Part shown: positions 8,565-18,355 of the stretch, in pieces
Layout of the letters: the number at the start of each line of letters is the position of its first letter
How positions within the stretch are numbered: position 1 is the stretch's first letter
NCBI RefSeq assembly: GCF_018128965.1
Contig: NZ_JAAEDH010000022.1
Coordinates: 27,029 to 91,028, forward strand
Source: Plastoroseomonas arctica
Lineage (GTDB): Bacteria; Pseudomonadota; Alphaproteobacteria; Acetobacterales; Acetobacteraceae
Reading direction: 5' to 3'
DNA: 64,000 bases
Made by a program: the position numbers and the translations under genes
The notes under the pieces: model-generated
Told to the model about the DNA's origin: nothing
Seen by the model: only the letters and a program-made list of their open reading frames with translations
The model's database searches: none

Positions 8565-10454
8565 TCAGGCAGCCAGCGCCGCATCCGCCTGCGCGGAGAC
8601 GACGCGGAGCATGGTGCGGATGCGCTGGCTGGTGCCATCCTGGAAAGCGATCGTCGTATCGACGGGAATGGACGTATCGCCGGCGTAGATCGCCTCGATA
8701 ATGTCGGCGTATTTGCGATTGATCACGCCGCGACGCACCTTGCGCGTGCGGGTCAGCTCCTCGTCATCGGCGTCGAGCTCCTTGTAGAGCAGGATGAAGT
8801 CGCGGATGCGCTGGGCCGGCGGAAGCGTCACGTTCACCTTGGCGACCTCGCCACGCAGCAGCGCCAACACCTCCGGCCGCGCCGACAGATCGGTGTAGGT
8901 GGTAAACGCGATGCGGTTGCGCTCCGCCCATTTACCCACGATGGGGAAGCGGATGCAGATCATCGCAGCGAGGTGCGGGCGGCCGTCGCCGAGCACCACC
9001 GCCTCGGCCACGTAAGGGCAGAATTTCAGCTTGTTCTCGATGTATTGCGGGCTGAAGCGGTCGCCGCGCGAGGTCGTCGCCATGTCGCGGATGCGGTCGA
9101 TGACCACCAGCTGGCCGGTCGGGTGGAAGTACCCGGCATCGCCGGTGTGCAGCCAGCCATCGCGCATCTCCGGATTCGCCGCGCCGCCCAGATAGCCCGC
9201 GAACATGTTGGGGTGGGAGGCGACGATCTCGCCCACGCCATTGGGGTCCGGCGCTTCGATCCGCACCGTGATGCCGTCGTTGAACGGCACGCCCACTGTG
9301 TCGAAATCGACCGCGCCGGGGCGATGCAGCGTATAGGCGCCGAGCAGCTCCGTCTGGCCGTAGAGCTGGCGCATCGGCACGCCCATGGCGAGGAAGAAGC
9401 GGAAGGTCTCCGGCCCCAGCGCGGCGCCGCCCGTGGCGGCCGAGCGCAGGTTGGTGAATCCAAGCCTGTCGCGCAGCGCGCGGAACAGGATGGCGTCGGC
9501 CAGCGCCGAGCGTTGGCCCTTTTCCAGCGCGGCGAGACCCAGCTTCATCCCCAGCGCGAACATGCGCTGCTTGAGCGGGCTCGCATCCAGCACGCGCGCG
9601 CGCACCTCGGCGGCGATCTGTTCCCACAGGCGCGGGGCGAACAGGACGAAGGTGGGACCGATCTCGCGGAAATCGGCCATCATCGTCTCGGGCTCCTCGA
9701 CGAAGTTGACCTTCATCCGCGCGATCAACCCCCAGCCGAGGACGTAGATCTGCTCCATGATCCAGGGCAGCGGGAGGACGGAGACGTATTCATCCTCCGG
9801 CCCCTTCGGGTCGGCGGCGAGGTAGGCCTCACAATGCCGGATCAGCGCGCCACCCGTCAGCATGGCAAGCTTCGGCTGCGCGGTGGTGCCCGAGGTGGTG
9901 CAGAGCACGGCCACATCATCACCGCGCGTGGCGGCCACCATCGCCTCCCATGCGCCAGGTTCGGCGGCATGGGCGGCGTCGCCCGCGCGCACCAGATCGG
10001 CGAGCGGCAGCAGGCGCGGATCATCATGCTTGCGCATCCCGCGCGGGTCCGCGAAGACGATGTGGCGCAAGCCCGGCAGCCGGTCGCCGAGGTTGAGCAG
10101 CTTGTCCACCTGCTCCTCATCCTCGGCGATCACCGCGGCCGCGCCGCTCGCTTCCAGTAGGTAGCCGACCTCCTCGTCGAGCGCGTCGCGGTAGATGCCG
10201 ATGGAGCGCGCGCCGATCGCATGCGCGGCGATCTCGCCCATCACCCAGTCCGGCCGGTTGTCGCCGATCAGCGCGACCACATCGCCGACACCCAGCCCCA
10301 GCCCGCGCAGGCCCAGCGCGATGGCCCGCGTGCGCGCCGCATACTCGGCCCAAGTGATGGCGCGCCAGATGCCGAATTCCTTCTCGCGGAGCGCGACCTC
10401 GCCACCATGCGCGGCGGCGTTGCGGACCAGCAGCTTTGGCAGCGTGTCGGTCAC
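8565..10454 (-). CDS. Acyl-CoA synthetase, FadD15/long-chain type
   Basis: A 629-residue AMP-binding ligase of the large (FadD15-like) type often found inside Liv-type operons. The P-loop-like A3 motif is CTTSGTTAQPKLAML. LYGQTELLGAYT, the A7 region DGWLHTGDAGYFHPTGQLVVIDRIRDM and the late lysine region TRKVRRGVINRKY are visible. The start is GTG 10454, overlapping the LivG-type stop as GTGA. It probably forms a CoA ester of the imported substrate. Having two different adenylate-forming enzymes in one importer operon suggests two acids or two steps. Confidence 0.88.
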   Translation of the reverse strand: MTDTLPKLLVRNAAAHGGEVALREKEFGIWRAITWAEYAARTRAIALGLRGLGLGVGDVVALIGDNRPDWVMGEIAAHAIGARSIGIYRDALDEEVGYLLEASGAAAVIAEDEEQVDKLLNLGDRLPGLRHIVFADPRGMRKHDDPRLLPLADLVRAGDAAHAAEPGAWEAMVAATRGDDVAVLCTTSGTTAQPKLAMLTGGALIRHCEAYLAADPKGPEDEYVSVLPLPWIMEQIYVLGWGLIARMKVNFVEEPETMMADFREIGPTFVLFAPRLWEQIAAEVRARVLDASPLKQRMFALGMKLGLAALEKGQRSALADAILFRALRDRLGFTNLRSAATGGAALGPETFRFFLAMGVPMRQLYGQTELLGAYTLHRPGAVDFDTVGVPFNDGITVRIEAPDPNGVGEIVASHPNMFAGYLGGAANPEMRDGWLHTGDAGYFHPTGQLVVIDRIRDMATTSRGDRFSPQYIENKLKFCPYVAEAVVLGDGRPHLAAMICIRFPIVGKWAERNRIAFTTYTDLSARPEVLALLRGEVAKVNVTLPPAQRIRDFILLYKELDADDEELTRTRKVRRGVINRKYADIIEAIYAGDTSIPVDTTIAFQDGTSQRIRTMLRVVSAQADAALAA

Positions 10455-11272
10455 GCGGGAACTGCCTCGGGGATCGTTTCGTCCGCTTCGCCCAGATAGG
10501 CGCGGCGCACCTGCGGGTCGGCGAGCACCGCCTCGGGCGTTCCCTCGGCGATCTTGCGCCCGAAGTCGAGCACCATGACGCGGTGCGAGATGTCCATCAC
10601 CACGCCCATATCGTGCTCGATCATCAGCACGGTCATGCCCCATTCCTCGTTGAGGTCGAGGATGTAGCGCGCCATGTCCTCCTTCTCCTCGAGGTTCATG
10701 CCCGCCATCGGCTCATCGAGCAGGATCAGCTGCGGCTGCAGCGCCATCGCGCGGGCCAGTTCCACGCGCTTGCGCAGCCCATAGGGCAGGGTGCCCGCGA
10801 TGGTCTTGCGCACCTGCTGGATCTCGAGAAAATCGATGATCGCCTCGACCGCGCGGCGGTGCTCGATCTCCTCGCGCTGCGCGCCGCCGAACCAGTACAA
10901 CATCCCCGGCAGGAAGCCGCGCTTCATCAGATGGTGGCGGCCGACCATAATGTTGTCGAGCACCGTCATGTGCCCGAACAACGCCAGGTTCTGGAAGGTG
11001 CGCCCGATGCCGATCGCCGCGCGCCGGTTGGGCCGCAGCCTGGTCACATCCTGGCCGCGATAGCGGATCGCGCCCTCGGTCGGGCGGTAGCGGCCGGAGA
11101 TGCAGTTGACCATGGAGGTCTTGCCTGCGCCGTTCGGGCCGATGATGGAAAACACCTCGCCGCGCCGCACGGCGAAGGACACGTCGGTCAGCGCCCGGAC
11201 GCCGCCGAAACGCAGGCTGACATCGACGGCTTCGAGGATCGGCGCCTCTTCCACCGGTGTCGCCGGCGTCAC
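10451..11272 (-). CDS. ABC importer ATPase, LivG type
   Basis: A 273-residue ATPase, first gene of the importer operon. Walker A is GPNGAGKTS, followed by GIGRTFQNLALFGHMTV (the LivG Q-loop), the LPYGLRKRVELARAM signature and LILLDEPMAGMN. I chose GTG 11272, which has GGGAG ten bases upstream and gives the normal LivG length. An in-frame ATG at 11419 would add 49 residues of low-complexity sequence and is less likely. The 200 bases between this gene and glpD (11273-11472) should hold the operon promoter; I could not identify it with confidence. Confidence 0.88.
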   Translation of the reverse strand: MTPATPVEEAPILEAVDVSLRFGGVRALTDVSFAVRRGEVFSIIGPNGAGKTSMVNCISGRYRPTEGAIRYRGQDVTRLRPNRRAAIGIGRTFQNLALFGHMTVLDNIMVGRHHLMKRGFLPGMLYWFGGAQREEIEHRRAVEAIIDFLEIQQVRKTIAGTLPYGLRKRVELARAMALQPQLILLDEPMAGMNLEEKEDMARYILDLNEEWGMTVLMIEHDMGVVMDISHRVMVLDFGRKIAEGTPEAVLADPQVRRAYLGEADETIPEAVPA

Positions 11273-11472
11273 GCCCAGACTGCTCCCGCGGCGTGGCGCC
11301 GCGGCAGGGGGGTGATGGCAATGCGCGACGCCCGCGGTAAGCGACCCGGGCGGTCCGTTTCCATGGGCATGTTGTGATGCCGTCTTTTCTGGCCGTTCCG
11401 CGGCGACCTTAGCCGTCATCCAAAGCCGCGCGCAACGGCGGCGGGACGCCACGACGCGCGACTGCGCCGCCT

Positions 11473-12987
11473 TTAGCTGGTCACCCGGGCGTTCGATCGC
11501 GCGCGCATCCAATCATCAATCGCGGCGGCTGCCTCCGGTCGCAGGTGCAGGCCGAGTTTCGTGCGCCGCCACAGCACATCCTCGGCGGTGCGCGCCCATT
11601 CGACATCCATGAGGTAGCCCAGCTCCGCCTCGCTCAGCCCACCGCCGAAGTCGCGTCCGAGACCCGCCCTGCATCCGGTGATGCGCAGCGCGCGCGTGCC
11701 ATAGGTCGCAGCAAGGCGCGCGGCGGCTGTGGTGCTCAACGTCGGCGCCTCGGCGCGCAGCCGCGCGGCCAGTGCATCCCGCCCCGTGACCGGGAAATCG
11801 CCTCCGGGCAGCGCGGCCTCAGCCGTCCAGCCGGGCTCCGACGCAGCGCCGAGCAGCGGGGCGAGCCGCGCGACCGCGGCTTCCGCCAGCCGCCGATAGG
11901 TGGTGATCTTGCCGCCGAAGATGGACAGCAACGGGGCTTCACCGAGAGGGCTGTCCATCTCGAACACGTAGTCGCGCGTCGCCGCGCGCGCCTCGCTCGC
12001 ACCGTCATCATAGAGCGGCCGCACGCCGGAGAAGGCCCAGACCACATCGGCCGCGCTCACCTGCTGCGCGAAGTGTTCATTCACCGCCGCGCAGAGATAA
12101 GCGATCTCCTCGGCCGTCGCCGCGACCTTGGCGGGGTCGCCCTGGTAGTCGCGGTCGGTGGTGCCGACCAGCGTGAATTCGCCCTCATAGGGAATGGCGA
12201 AGACGATGCGCCCGTCGCCGGTCTGGACGATGTAGCAGCGGTCATGGTCGTACAGCTTCGGGACCACGATGTGCGAGCCCTGCACCAGCCGCACCTGTGC
12301 GCGCGATGCGCGGCCGAGCCGGTCGTGCAGCACCTCCGACACCCAGGGGCCGGCGGCGTTGACCAGGGCGCGGGCGGTGATGGCGCGCGCCTCGCCCGTC
12401 ACGGTGTCGCGCAGCCGGAGGTGCCAGGCGCCGTCCTGCCGCTCGGCGCCGACCAGCGCGGTGCGGGTCGCGATGGTTGCGCCGCGCTCGGCGGCATCCA
12501 GCGCATTCAGCACCACCAGGCGGGAATCATCGACCCGGCAATCCGAATACTCGAACCCTTTGGCAAACAGCCCGGGCTTGAGCGGCAGGCCCGCCGCATC
12601 CGTGCGCAGGTCCAGCGTGCGGGTCGGTGGCAGCAGGCGCCGGCCGCCCAGATGGTCATAGAGGAACAGCCCCAGGCGCAGCAGCCAGGCCGGCCGTAAC
12701 CCTTTATGGTGCGGCAGCACGAAGCGCAGGGGGCCGATCACGTGCGGCGCCATCGCCCACAGGATCTCGCGTTCCGCCAGCGCCTCGCGCACCAGGCGGA
12801 ACTCGTAGAATTCCAGATAGCGCAGGCCCCCATGCACCAGCTTGGTCGACCAGGAGGAGGTGCCGCTGGCCAGGTCGTTCATCTCGCACAGGAACACGGA
12901 CAGGCCGCGCCCGGCGGCGTCGCGCGCGATGCCAGCCCCGTTGATGCCGCCGCCGATCACCGCGATGTCGTAGGCCCGTTCCACCAT
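11473..12987 (-). CDS. glpD: Aerobic glycerol-3-phosphate dehydrogenase
   Basis: A 504-residue FAD enzyme that oxidises sn-glycerol-3-phosphate to dihydroxyacetone phosphate at the inner membrane and passes electrons to quinone. The FAD-binding GGGINGAGIARDAAGRG is at residues 10-26. GTSSWSTKLVHGGLRYLE, the TTDRDYQGDP loop and the IFGGKITTYRRLAE motif near the end of the catalytic domain are all GlpD-specific. ATG 12987 has GAGGAG just upstream. There is no glpF or glpK beside it, but a Ugp-type importer is encoded at 28-48 kb and would supply its substrate. Confidence 0.95.
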   Translation of the reverse strand: MVERAYDIAVIGGGINGAGIARDAAGRGLSVFLCEMNDLASGTSSWSTKLVHGGLRYLEFYEFRLVREALAEREILWAMAPHVIGPLRFVLPHHKGLRPAWLLRLGLFLYDHLGGRRLLPPTRTLDLRTDAAGLPLKPGLFAKGFEYSDCRVDDSRLVVLNALDAAERGATIATRTALVGAERQDGAWHLRLRDTVTGEARAITARALVNAAGPWVSEVLHDRLGRASRAQVRLVQGSHIVVPKLYDHDRCYIVQTGDGRIVFAIPYEGEFTLVGTTDRDYQGDPAKVAATAEEIAYLCAAVNEHFAQQVSAADVVWAFSGVRPLYDDGASEARAATRDYVFEMDSPLGEAPLLSIFGGKITTYRRLAEAAVARLAPLLGAASEPGWTAEAALPGGDFPVTGRDALAARLRAEAPTLSTTAAARLAATYGTRALRITGCRAGLGRDFGGGLSEAELGYLMDVEWARTAEDVLWRRTKLGLHLRPEAAAAIDDWMRARSNARVTS

Positions 12988-13051
12988 CCGCTCCTCAACG
13001 CACGCCGCGATCGGTGGGTCCGGTGGTCGACAGCCACCCCGGGCCTGCCCG

Positions 13052-14065
13052 ATGATCGTGCGCATGACCCTCACGCCCGAACACGCCGCGCATTTCGCCA
13101 GCATCGCACTTGGTCACGTGCGGCGCGAATACCCCAACAAGCCGGACCACACCCTGGCGGGCGACACCGATGCGCGGACGCCCCGCCAGCTGCATCCGGT
13201 CTTCTTCGGCAGCTACGACTGGCATTCCTGCGTGCATGGCTACTGGATGCTTGCGCGGCTGGTACGGCGCTTCCCCGCGATGCCGCCGGCCGATGCCATC
13301 CGAGCCCTGTTCGACGCGCAGCTTGTGGCGGAGAAGGTGGCGGTCGAATGCGACTACCTGGCCGCCCCCACGGCGCGCGGGTTCAAGCGGCCCTATGGCT
13401 GGGCCTGGCTGCTCAAGCTCGCGCACGAGCTGTCCCTGCTCGAGGAGCCACGATGGGCGCGCGCCCTCGCGCCGCTGGCCGAGATCTTCGCCCAGCGTTT
13501 CCGCGATTTCCTGCCGCGCGCCACCTATCCGGTCCGGGTGGGCACGCATTTCAACACGGCCTTCGGGCTGCGCATGGCCGCCGACTACGCCAAGGGCACC
13601 GCGGATGCCGGACTGCTCGCGCTGCTGCGCGACACGGCGCTGCACTGGTACGGCACGGATGCGGATTGCCCGGCCTGGGGCGAACCGAGCGGCGACGACT
13701 TCCTCTCCTCGGCGCTGATCGAGGCCGCCTGCATGCGGCGCCTTCTGCCGGCGACGGAGTTCCAACCCTGGTTCGACCGCTTCCTCCCGCGCATCGCCGA
13801 GCGCGAACCCGCCACGCTGTTCGAGCCTGCGAGCGTGAGCGACCGGACCGACGGCAAGATCGCGCATCTGGATGGGCTGAACCTCAGCCGCGCCTGGTGC
13901 TGGCGCAGCATCGCCGCGGGCCTCGCGCCCGGCGACGCACGCCGCGCCATCATGGCGGAGGCAGCCGACCGTCATCTGGCCGCGGGCTTGCCGCACATCG
14001 CCGGCGACTACATGGGCGAGCATTGGCTCGCGAGCTTCGCGGTACTGGCGCTCGACGAGCCTTAG
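13052..14065 (+). CDS. DUF2891 protein
   Basis: A 337-residue cytoplasmic protein of the DUF2891 family, whose function is not established. The family signature HPVFFGSYDWHSCVHGYWML is at about residues 50-70, and HFNTAFGLRMAADYA and LNLSRAWCWRSIA follow. The latter are alpha-helical segments resembling an (alpha/alpha)-barrel as in sugar-processing enzymes. No signal peptide is seen. Two starts are possible (13052 or 13064) and neither has a strong ribosome-binding site. It is divergent from glpD with a 64-base gap. Confidence 0.8.
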   Translation: MIVRMTLTPEHAAHFASIALGHVRREYPNKPDHTLAGDTDARTPRQLHPVFFGSYDWHSCVHGYWMLARLVRRFPAMPPADAIRALFDAQLVAEKVAVECDYLAAPTARGFKRPYGWAWLLKLAHELSLLEEPRWARALAPLAEIFAQRFRDFLPRATYPVRVGTHFNTAFGLRMAADYAKGTADAGLLALLRDTALHWYGTDADCPAWGEPSGDDFLSSALIEAACMRRLLPATEFQPWFDRFLPRIAEREPATLFEPASVSDRTDGKIAHLDGLNLSRAWCWRSIAAGLAPGDARRAIMAEAADRHLAAGLPHIAGDYMGEHWLASFAVLALDEP

Positions 14066-14084
14066 GGAAGGCGATCCGATCACG

Positions 14085-14492
14085 TCAGCGCGAGGCAAGC
14101 GACCTCAGCGCCATCGCCGGCGATTCTTCCGCGCGCGCCCGCGCCGCCAACGCGGCCGGGAGCGGCGAGGCGTCCAGCGCCAGCGCGAAGCGGCGGATGG
14201 CGATGTCGATCGCCACGCCATCCTCGGTCAGGGCATAGAAGACCTCGCGGCGGCCGGTGCTGGCCTGGGTGCGCGAGATCAGGCCGATGGCATGCAAGTC
14301 CTTCACCCGCACCGACAGCATGCGCGCGGAAGCACGGCCCGGCAGAACCCGTCGCAGGGCGGAGAAATGCAGCGGGCCGCCCGCGCCAAGCGCGTGGATC
14401 ACATCGGCCGTCCAGCTCCGCGCGAGGAATCCCAGCACGCGATCCAGCGGGCAGCCCGCGGCCATGCTGCGCGCCATGTCAGGTCCATCCAT
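14085..14492 (-). CDS. HxlR-family transcriptional regulator
   Basis: A 135-residue winged-helix regulator. The family pattern CPLDRVLGFLARSWTADVIH is near residue 14, with the conserved N-terminal Cys, followed by LHFSALRRVLPGRASARMLS and LHAIGLISR. The C-terminus is Ala-rich. ATG 14492 has a strong AGGAGGT at proper distance. HxlR regulators often sense redox or electrophile stress through the N-terminal Cys. It is transcribed away from the YceI gene, the likely target. Confidence 0.82.
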   Translation of the reverse strand: MDGPDMARSMAAGCPLDRVLGFLARSWTADVIHALGAGGPLHFSALRRVLPGRASARMLSVRVKDLHAIGLISRTQASTGRREVFYALTEDGVAIDIAIRRFALALDASPLPAALAARARAEESPAMALRSLASR

Positions 14493-14671
14493 CACGACCG
14501 GTGACCTCCTGGTAACGAATTGTGGGCGGCAGCGGGGCACCCCATTCTGCGCTCGACACCGGAGGGAGCATGCCTGTGCCCATCACCACTGCAAAGCCGT
14601 GCGCGACCGACCGCATGATGCGAGGGCAGAACTCAAACACTCAGCCACGCCGGGGGAACGCGCGCCGCCGG

Positions 14672-15289
14672 ATGGCGAGGTGGCTCGCGCTGGCCGCGCT
14701 GCTGATCGCGGCGGCGGTTCCGGCGCATGCGCAGACCGCCCTGTCCGAAATGCCGACCGGCGAATACCGGATCGACCCCGCGCATGCCTCGGTGACCTGG
14801 CGCGTCAGCCATTTCGGGCTGTCCTTCTACACGGCGCGCTTTACGCGGATCGAGGCGACCCTGACCCTCGATCCCGCACGCCCCGCGGAGAGCCGGCTCA
14901 CCGTCGCGATCGACCCCCTCTCGGTGCGGACGGATTTCCCCGGGCCGCCGGATTTCGACGCCGAGATCGCCCGCGGTGCCAATTTCCTCAACGCTGGGCA
15001 AAACCCGCGAATCGGCTTCGTCGCGACGCGCATCGAACCCACCGGCGACCGCAATGCGCGCATCCATGGCGACCTCACCTTGCTGGGCGTGACGCGGCCG
15101 CTGGTCATCGAGGCGCGCTTCAACGGCGCGCTGCGCGAACACCCGATCGAGCGCGTGCCGGCCTTGGGATTCTCCGGGCGCGCGGTGGTCGCGCGGTCGG
15201 CCTGGGGCTTCACCCACCTCGCCCCCGCGATCGGCGACGAGGTGGAGGTGCTGATCGAAGCGGAATTTCACCAGCGCGCGCGCCCGTGA
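14672..15289 (+). CDS. YceI-family periplasmic protein
   Basis: A 205-residue secreted lipocalin-like protein of the YceI family, which binds isoprenoid-type lipids. Signal peptide is MARWLALAALLIAAAVPAHA. The mature part has the family pattern YRIDPAHASVTWRVSHFGLS and the LTLLGVTRPLVIEARF strand pair. I prefer ATG 14672, where the signal peptide begins. ATG 14570 has a better Shine-Dalgarno sequence but would place 34 polar residues before the signal. The gene is divergent from the HxlR regulator. Confidence 0.85.
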   Translation: MARWLALAALLIAAAVPAHAQTALSEMPTGEYRIDPAHASVTWRVSHFGLSFYTARFTRIEATLTLDPARPAESRLTVAIDPLSVRTDFPGPPDFDAEIARGANFLNAGQNPRIGFVATRIEPTGDRNARIHGDLTLLGVTRPLVIEARFNGALREHPIERVPALGFSGRAVVARSAWGFTHLAPAIGDEVEVLIEAEFHQRARP

Positions 15290-15326
15290 CCGCGGTGTCC
15301 GAGCCCTCATCGCCGGAGAAAAAACC

Positions 15327-17279
15327 ATGACCACCAGCACCCGCCGTGGCACGGTCCAGGGCGCCGCGGCAATCGGCGTTTCTACCCTTCTCGGAGGCAG
15401 CGCCATGGCGCAGGCGGCGCCCGACATCATCCTGACCAATGGGCGCTTCACCACGCTCGACCGCGCCAATCCGAACCCTGAGGCGGTCGCCATCACCGCC
15501 GGCCGCTTCTCCGCGGTGGGCGAGGCCCGTGCCATCCTGCCCGGCGCGGGGCCGAACACGCAGGTGATCGACCTGCGCGGGCGGCGTGCCGTTCCCGGCC
15601 TGATCGACAGCCACATGCACATCATCCGCGGCGGGCTGAACTACACGATGGAGCTGCGCTGGGACGGCGTGCGCAGCCTGGCCGACGCGATGGCCATGCT
15701 GCGCCGCCAGGCGCAGGTCACCCCGCCGCCGCAATGGCTGCGCGTGGTGGGCGGCTTCACCGAGCACCAGTTCGCCGAGAAGCGCCTGCCCACCCTCGAT
15801 GAGCTGAACGCGGCCGCACCCGATACGCCGGTCTTCATCCTGCACCTCTATGACCGCGCGCTGCTCAACCGCGCCGCGCTGCGCGCCGTTGGCTACACCA
15901 AGGACACGCCGAACCCGCCGGGCGGCGAGATCCAGCGCGATGCCGCGGGCGAGCCTACCGGGCTGCTGCTGGCCAAGCCCAACGCGCTGATCCTCTACGC
16001 CACGCTCGCGCGCGGTCCCGCGCTGCCGCCGGACCAGCAGCTGAACTCAACGCGCCATTTCATGCGCGAGCTGAACCGGCTCGGCGTGACCGGCGTGATC
16101 GACGCAGGCGGCGGCTTCCAAAACTACCCCGACGACTACGCCATCATCCAGAAGCTCGCGACCGATGGCGAGCTGACGATCCGCATCGCCTACAACCTGT
16201 TCACCCAGAAGGCCGGCGAGGAGCTCGAGGATTTCAGCCGCTGGGGCCGCGCGGTGCGCCCCGGCCAGGGCGACGACCTGTTCCGGCACAATGGCGCCGG
16301 CGAGATGCTGGTCTTCTCCGCCGCCGATTTCGAGGATTTTCGCGAGCCGCGCCCGGAGCTGCCGCAGAGCATGGAGGGCCAGCTCGAGGGGGTGATCCGC
16401 AGGCTGGTCGAGAACCGCTGGCCCTGGCGCCTGCACGCCACCTATGACGAGACCATCACCCGCGCGCTCGACGTGTTCGAGAAGGTCAATCGCGACCAGC
16501 CGATCGGTGACCTGCACTGGTTCTTCGACCATTGCGAGACGATTTCGGACCGCAACATCGACCGCATCGCAGCGCTCCGCGGCGGCATCGCCGTGCAGCA
16601 CCGCATGATGTTCCAGGGCGAGTATTTCACCCAGCGCTACGGTGCCGCCGCCGCCGAGCGGACGCCGCCGATCCGCCGCATGCTCGAGGCCGGCGTGCCG
16701 GTCGGCGCGGGCACCGACGCGACGCGCGTCGCCTCCTACAACCCCTGGGTCAGCCTGGCCTGGCTGGTGACCGGGCAGACCTTGGGCGGCCTGCGCATCT
16801 ACCCGCCGGCCAATCGCCTCGACCGCGAGGAGGCGCTGCGCCTCTGGACCCAGGCCAACACCTGGTTCTCGACTGAGCAGGGCAAGAAGGGCCAGATCAT
16901 GGTCGGCCAGCTCGCCGATCTTGCGGTGCTCTCGGCGGATTACTTCGCGGTGCCGGAGGATGCCATCCAGGACATCGAGGCGGTGCTGACCCTGCTCGGC
17001 GGCCGGGTGGTGTTCGGGGCCGGGGATTTCGCGTCCCTCGCGCCGCCGGCGCCGCCGGTGCTGCCGGAATGGTCGCCCGTGCGGAATTTCGGCGGCTTCC
17101 AGCGCCGTGCGGAGGCGGGGCGGCCGCGGCTGATGGCCGAAGCGGTCGCCGCCTGCGGGTGCGGCACCGCCTGCGGGGTGCATGGGCATGACCACGCATC
17201 CGCCTGGGCGGCAACGGCACCGGCCGCGGATGCCGCGGGGTTCTGGGGCAGCTTCGGCTGCGCCTGCTGGGCGGTCTGA
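15327..17279 (+). CDS. Exported YtcJ-like metal-dependent amidohydrolase
   Basis: A 650-residue amidohydrolase-3 family enzyme. The N-terminus (TSTRRGTVQGAAAIGVSTLL) looks like a Tat signal ending at AMAQA. The metal-binding HMH is in PGLIDSHMHIIRGG at about residue 94. HWFFDHCE, IAVQHRMM and the late GTDATRVASYNPW supply the remaining ligands. The final 47 residues form a Cys/His-rich tail (ACGCGTACGVHGHDH and GCACWAV) outside the catalytic fold. GGAG lies before ATG 15327. Substrates of this family are N-acyl or formyl compounds; none can be named here. It is followed head-on by a Bug-type binding protein gene. Confidence 0.83.
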   Translation: MTTSTRRGTVQGAAAIGVSTLLGGSAMAQAAPDIILTNGRFTTLDRANPNPEAVAITAGRFSAVGEARAILPGAGPNTQVIDLRGRRAVPGLIDSHMHIIRGGLNYTMELRWDGVRSLADAMAMLRRQAQVTPPPQWLRVVGGFTEHQFAEKRLPTLDELNAAAPDTPVFILHLYDRALLNRAALRAVGYTKDTPNPPGGEIQRDAAGEPTGLLLAKPNALILYATLARGPALPPDQQLNSTRHFMRELNRLGVTGVIDAGGGFQNYPDDYAIIQKLATDGELTIRIAYNLFTQKAGEELEDFSRWGRAVRPGQGDDLFRHNGAGEMLVFSAADFEDFREPRPELPQSMEGQLEGVIRRLVENRWPWRLHATYDETITRALDVFEKVNRDQPIGDLHWFFDHCETISDRNIDRIAALRGGIAVQHRMMFQGEYFTQRYGAAAAERTPPIRRMLEAGVPVGAGTDATRVASYNPWVSLAWLVTGQTLGGLRIYPPANRLDREEALRLWTQANTWFSTEQGKKGQIMVGQLADLAVLSADYFAVPEDAIQDIEAVLTLLGGRVVFGAGDFASLAPPAPPVLPEWSPVRNFGGFQRRAEAGRPRLMAEAVAACGCGTACGVHGHDHASAWAATAPAADAAGFWGSFGCACWAV

Positions 17280-17292
17280 AGCCGCCCGGCTA

Positions 17293-18261
17293 TCAATCGG
17301 CGCGGATGTTGTTCTCGCGCACCACGCGCGACCATTTCGCGATCTCCGCGTCGAGGAAGGTCTTGAGCCCCTCGGGGTCCGACAGCACCAGGCGCGCCTG
17401 CTGCGTCTGCTCCATCATCTGCCGCGCGCGCGCCTCGTTCAGCGTCTCGCGCAGCGCGGCGTTCATGCGCGCGACCATTTCGGCGGGCGTGCCGTGCGGG
17501 GCGAAGACGCCCCACCAGGCCTCGGCCGTCAGCCCGTCGAAGCCGGCTTCGAGCGCGGTCTGTGTCTCGGCGAGGCCGGGCAGGCGCGTGGGTCCGAACT
17601 GCGCGACGGCGCGCAGTGTGCCGCCGCTGACATGGGGGGCCACCAGCGCGGCGGAGCCGATCATCATCTCGATATGGCCGGCGACCGTGTCGTTCACCGC
17701 GAGGCCGCCGCCGCGATAAGGCAGGTGCGGCATGGACGTGCCGGTGCGCGACTGCAGCTGGATCATCGTCAGGTGGCCGATCGTGCCATTGCCGGTGCTG
17801 CCGTAGGAGACGCCGTCGCGCCTGGCGCGCGCCGCCGTCACCACATCGGCGAGCGACCGGTACGGCTTGTCGGTCTTGGTCGCGAGCACATAGGGCGCAC
17901 CGCCGATCAGCATGACGGGGTCGAGGTCGCGAGTGAGGTCGAAGGGCAGGCTCGGCAGCAGCACCGGCATGACCGCGTGGCTGTCGAAGGTGAGCAGCCA
18001 GGTGGTGCCGTCGGGACGGGACTTCGCCACCGCGTCGGTGCCGATGGCGCCGGCCGCGCCGGAGCGGTTCTCCACGATCACAGGCTGTCCGAGCCGCTGC
18101 GTCAGCCCCGGCGAAACCAGCCGCGCCACCGCATCGGTGGACCCGCCGGCGGCGAAGGGCACGATGATGCGGATCGAGGCCGGCTGCGCGCGCAGGGCAG
18201 GGGCCGCGAGAACCGCGGCGCCGAGGCCGAGTGCGATGCGGCGGGGCAGGGGGTGGGTCAT
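17293..18261 (-). CDS. Bug/TctC-type tricarboxylate-transporter binding protein
   Basis: A 322-residue periplasmic receptor of the tripartite tricarboxylate transporter family. A signal peptide (RRIALGLGAAVLAAPALRA) precedes the hallmark RIIVPFAAGGSTDAVARL, and VIVENRSGAAGAIGTDAVAK follows. ATG 18261 gives the expected length. No TctA or TctB gene is in the window, so it is an orphan receptor, as is very common in this group of bacteria. It lies just downstream of, and on the same strand as, the D-aminopeptidase gene with a 94-base gap, so the two could share a transcript. Confidence 0.9.
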   Translation of the reverse strand: MTHPLPRRIALGLGAAVLAAPALRAQPASIRIIVPFAAGGSTDAVARLVSPGLTQRLGQPVIVENRSGAAGAIGTDAVAKSRPDGTTWLLTFDSHAVMPVLLPSLPFDLTRDLDPVMLIGGAPYVLATKTDKPYRSLADVVTAARARRDGVSYGSTGNGTIGHLTMIQLQSRTGTSMPHLPYRGGGLAVNDTVAGHIEMMIGSAALVAPHVSGGTLRAVAQFGPTRLPGLAETQTALEAGFDGLTAEAWWGVFAPHGTPAEMVARMNAALRETLNEARARQMMEQTQQARLVLSDPEGLKTFLDAEIAKWSRVVRENNIRAD

Positions 18262-18355
18262 CGTGTGTCGCTCCCGTCGTTGCGTCCTGGGGCCGGTGGC
18301 CGAACGTCTCTGCGCGCCATCGTGACGACCTCCGACGAGGGAGGCAAATCGCACG

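Noticed and set aside
6937..8688. 583-codon plus-strand frame over the livM/livH-type genes
   Set aside because: His/Asp/Arg-rich shadow composition and no motif; the minus-strand permeases are clear.
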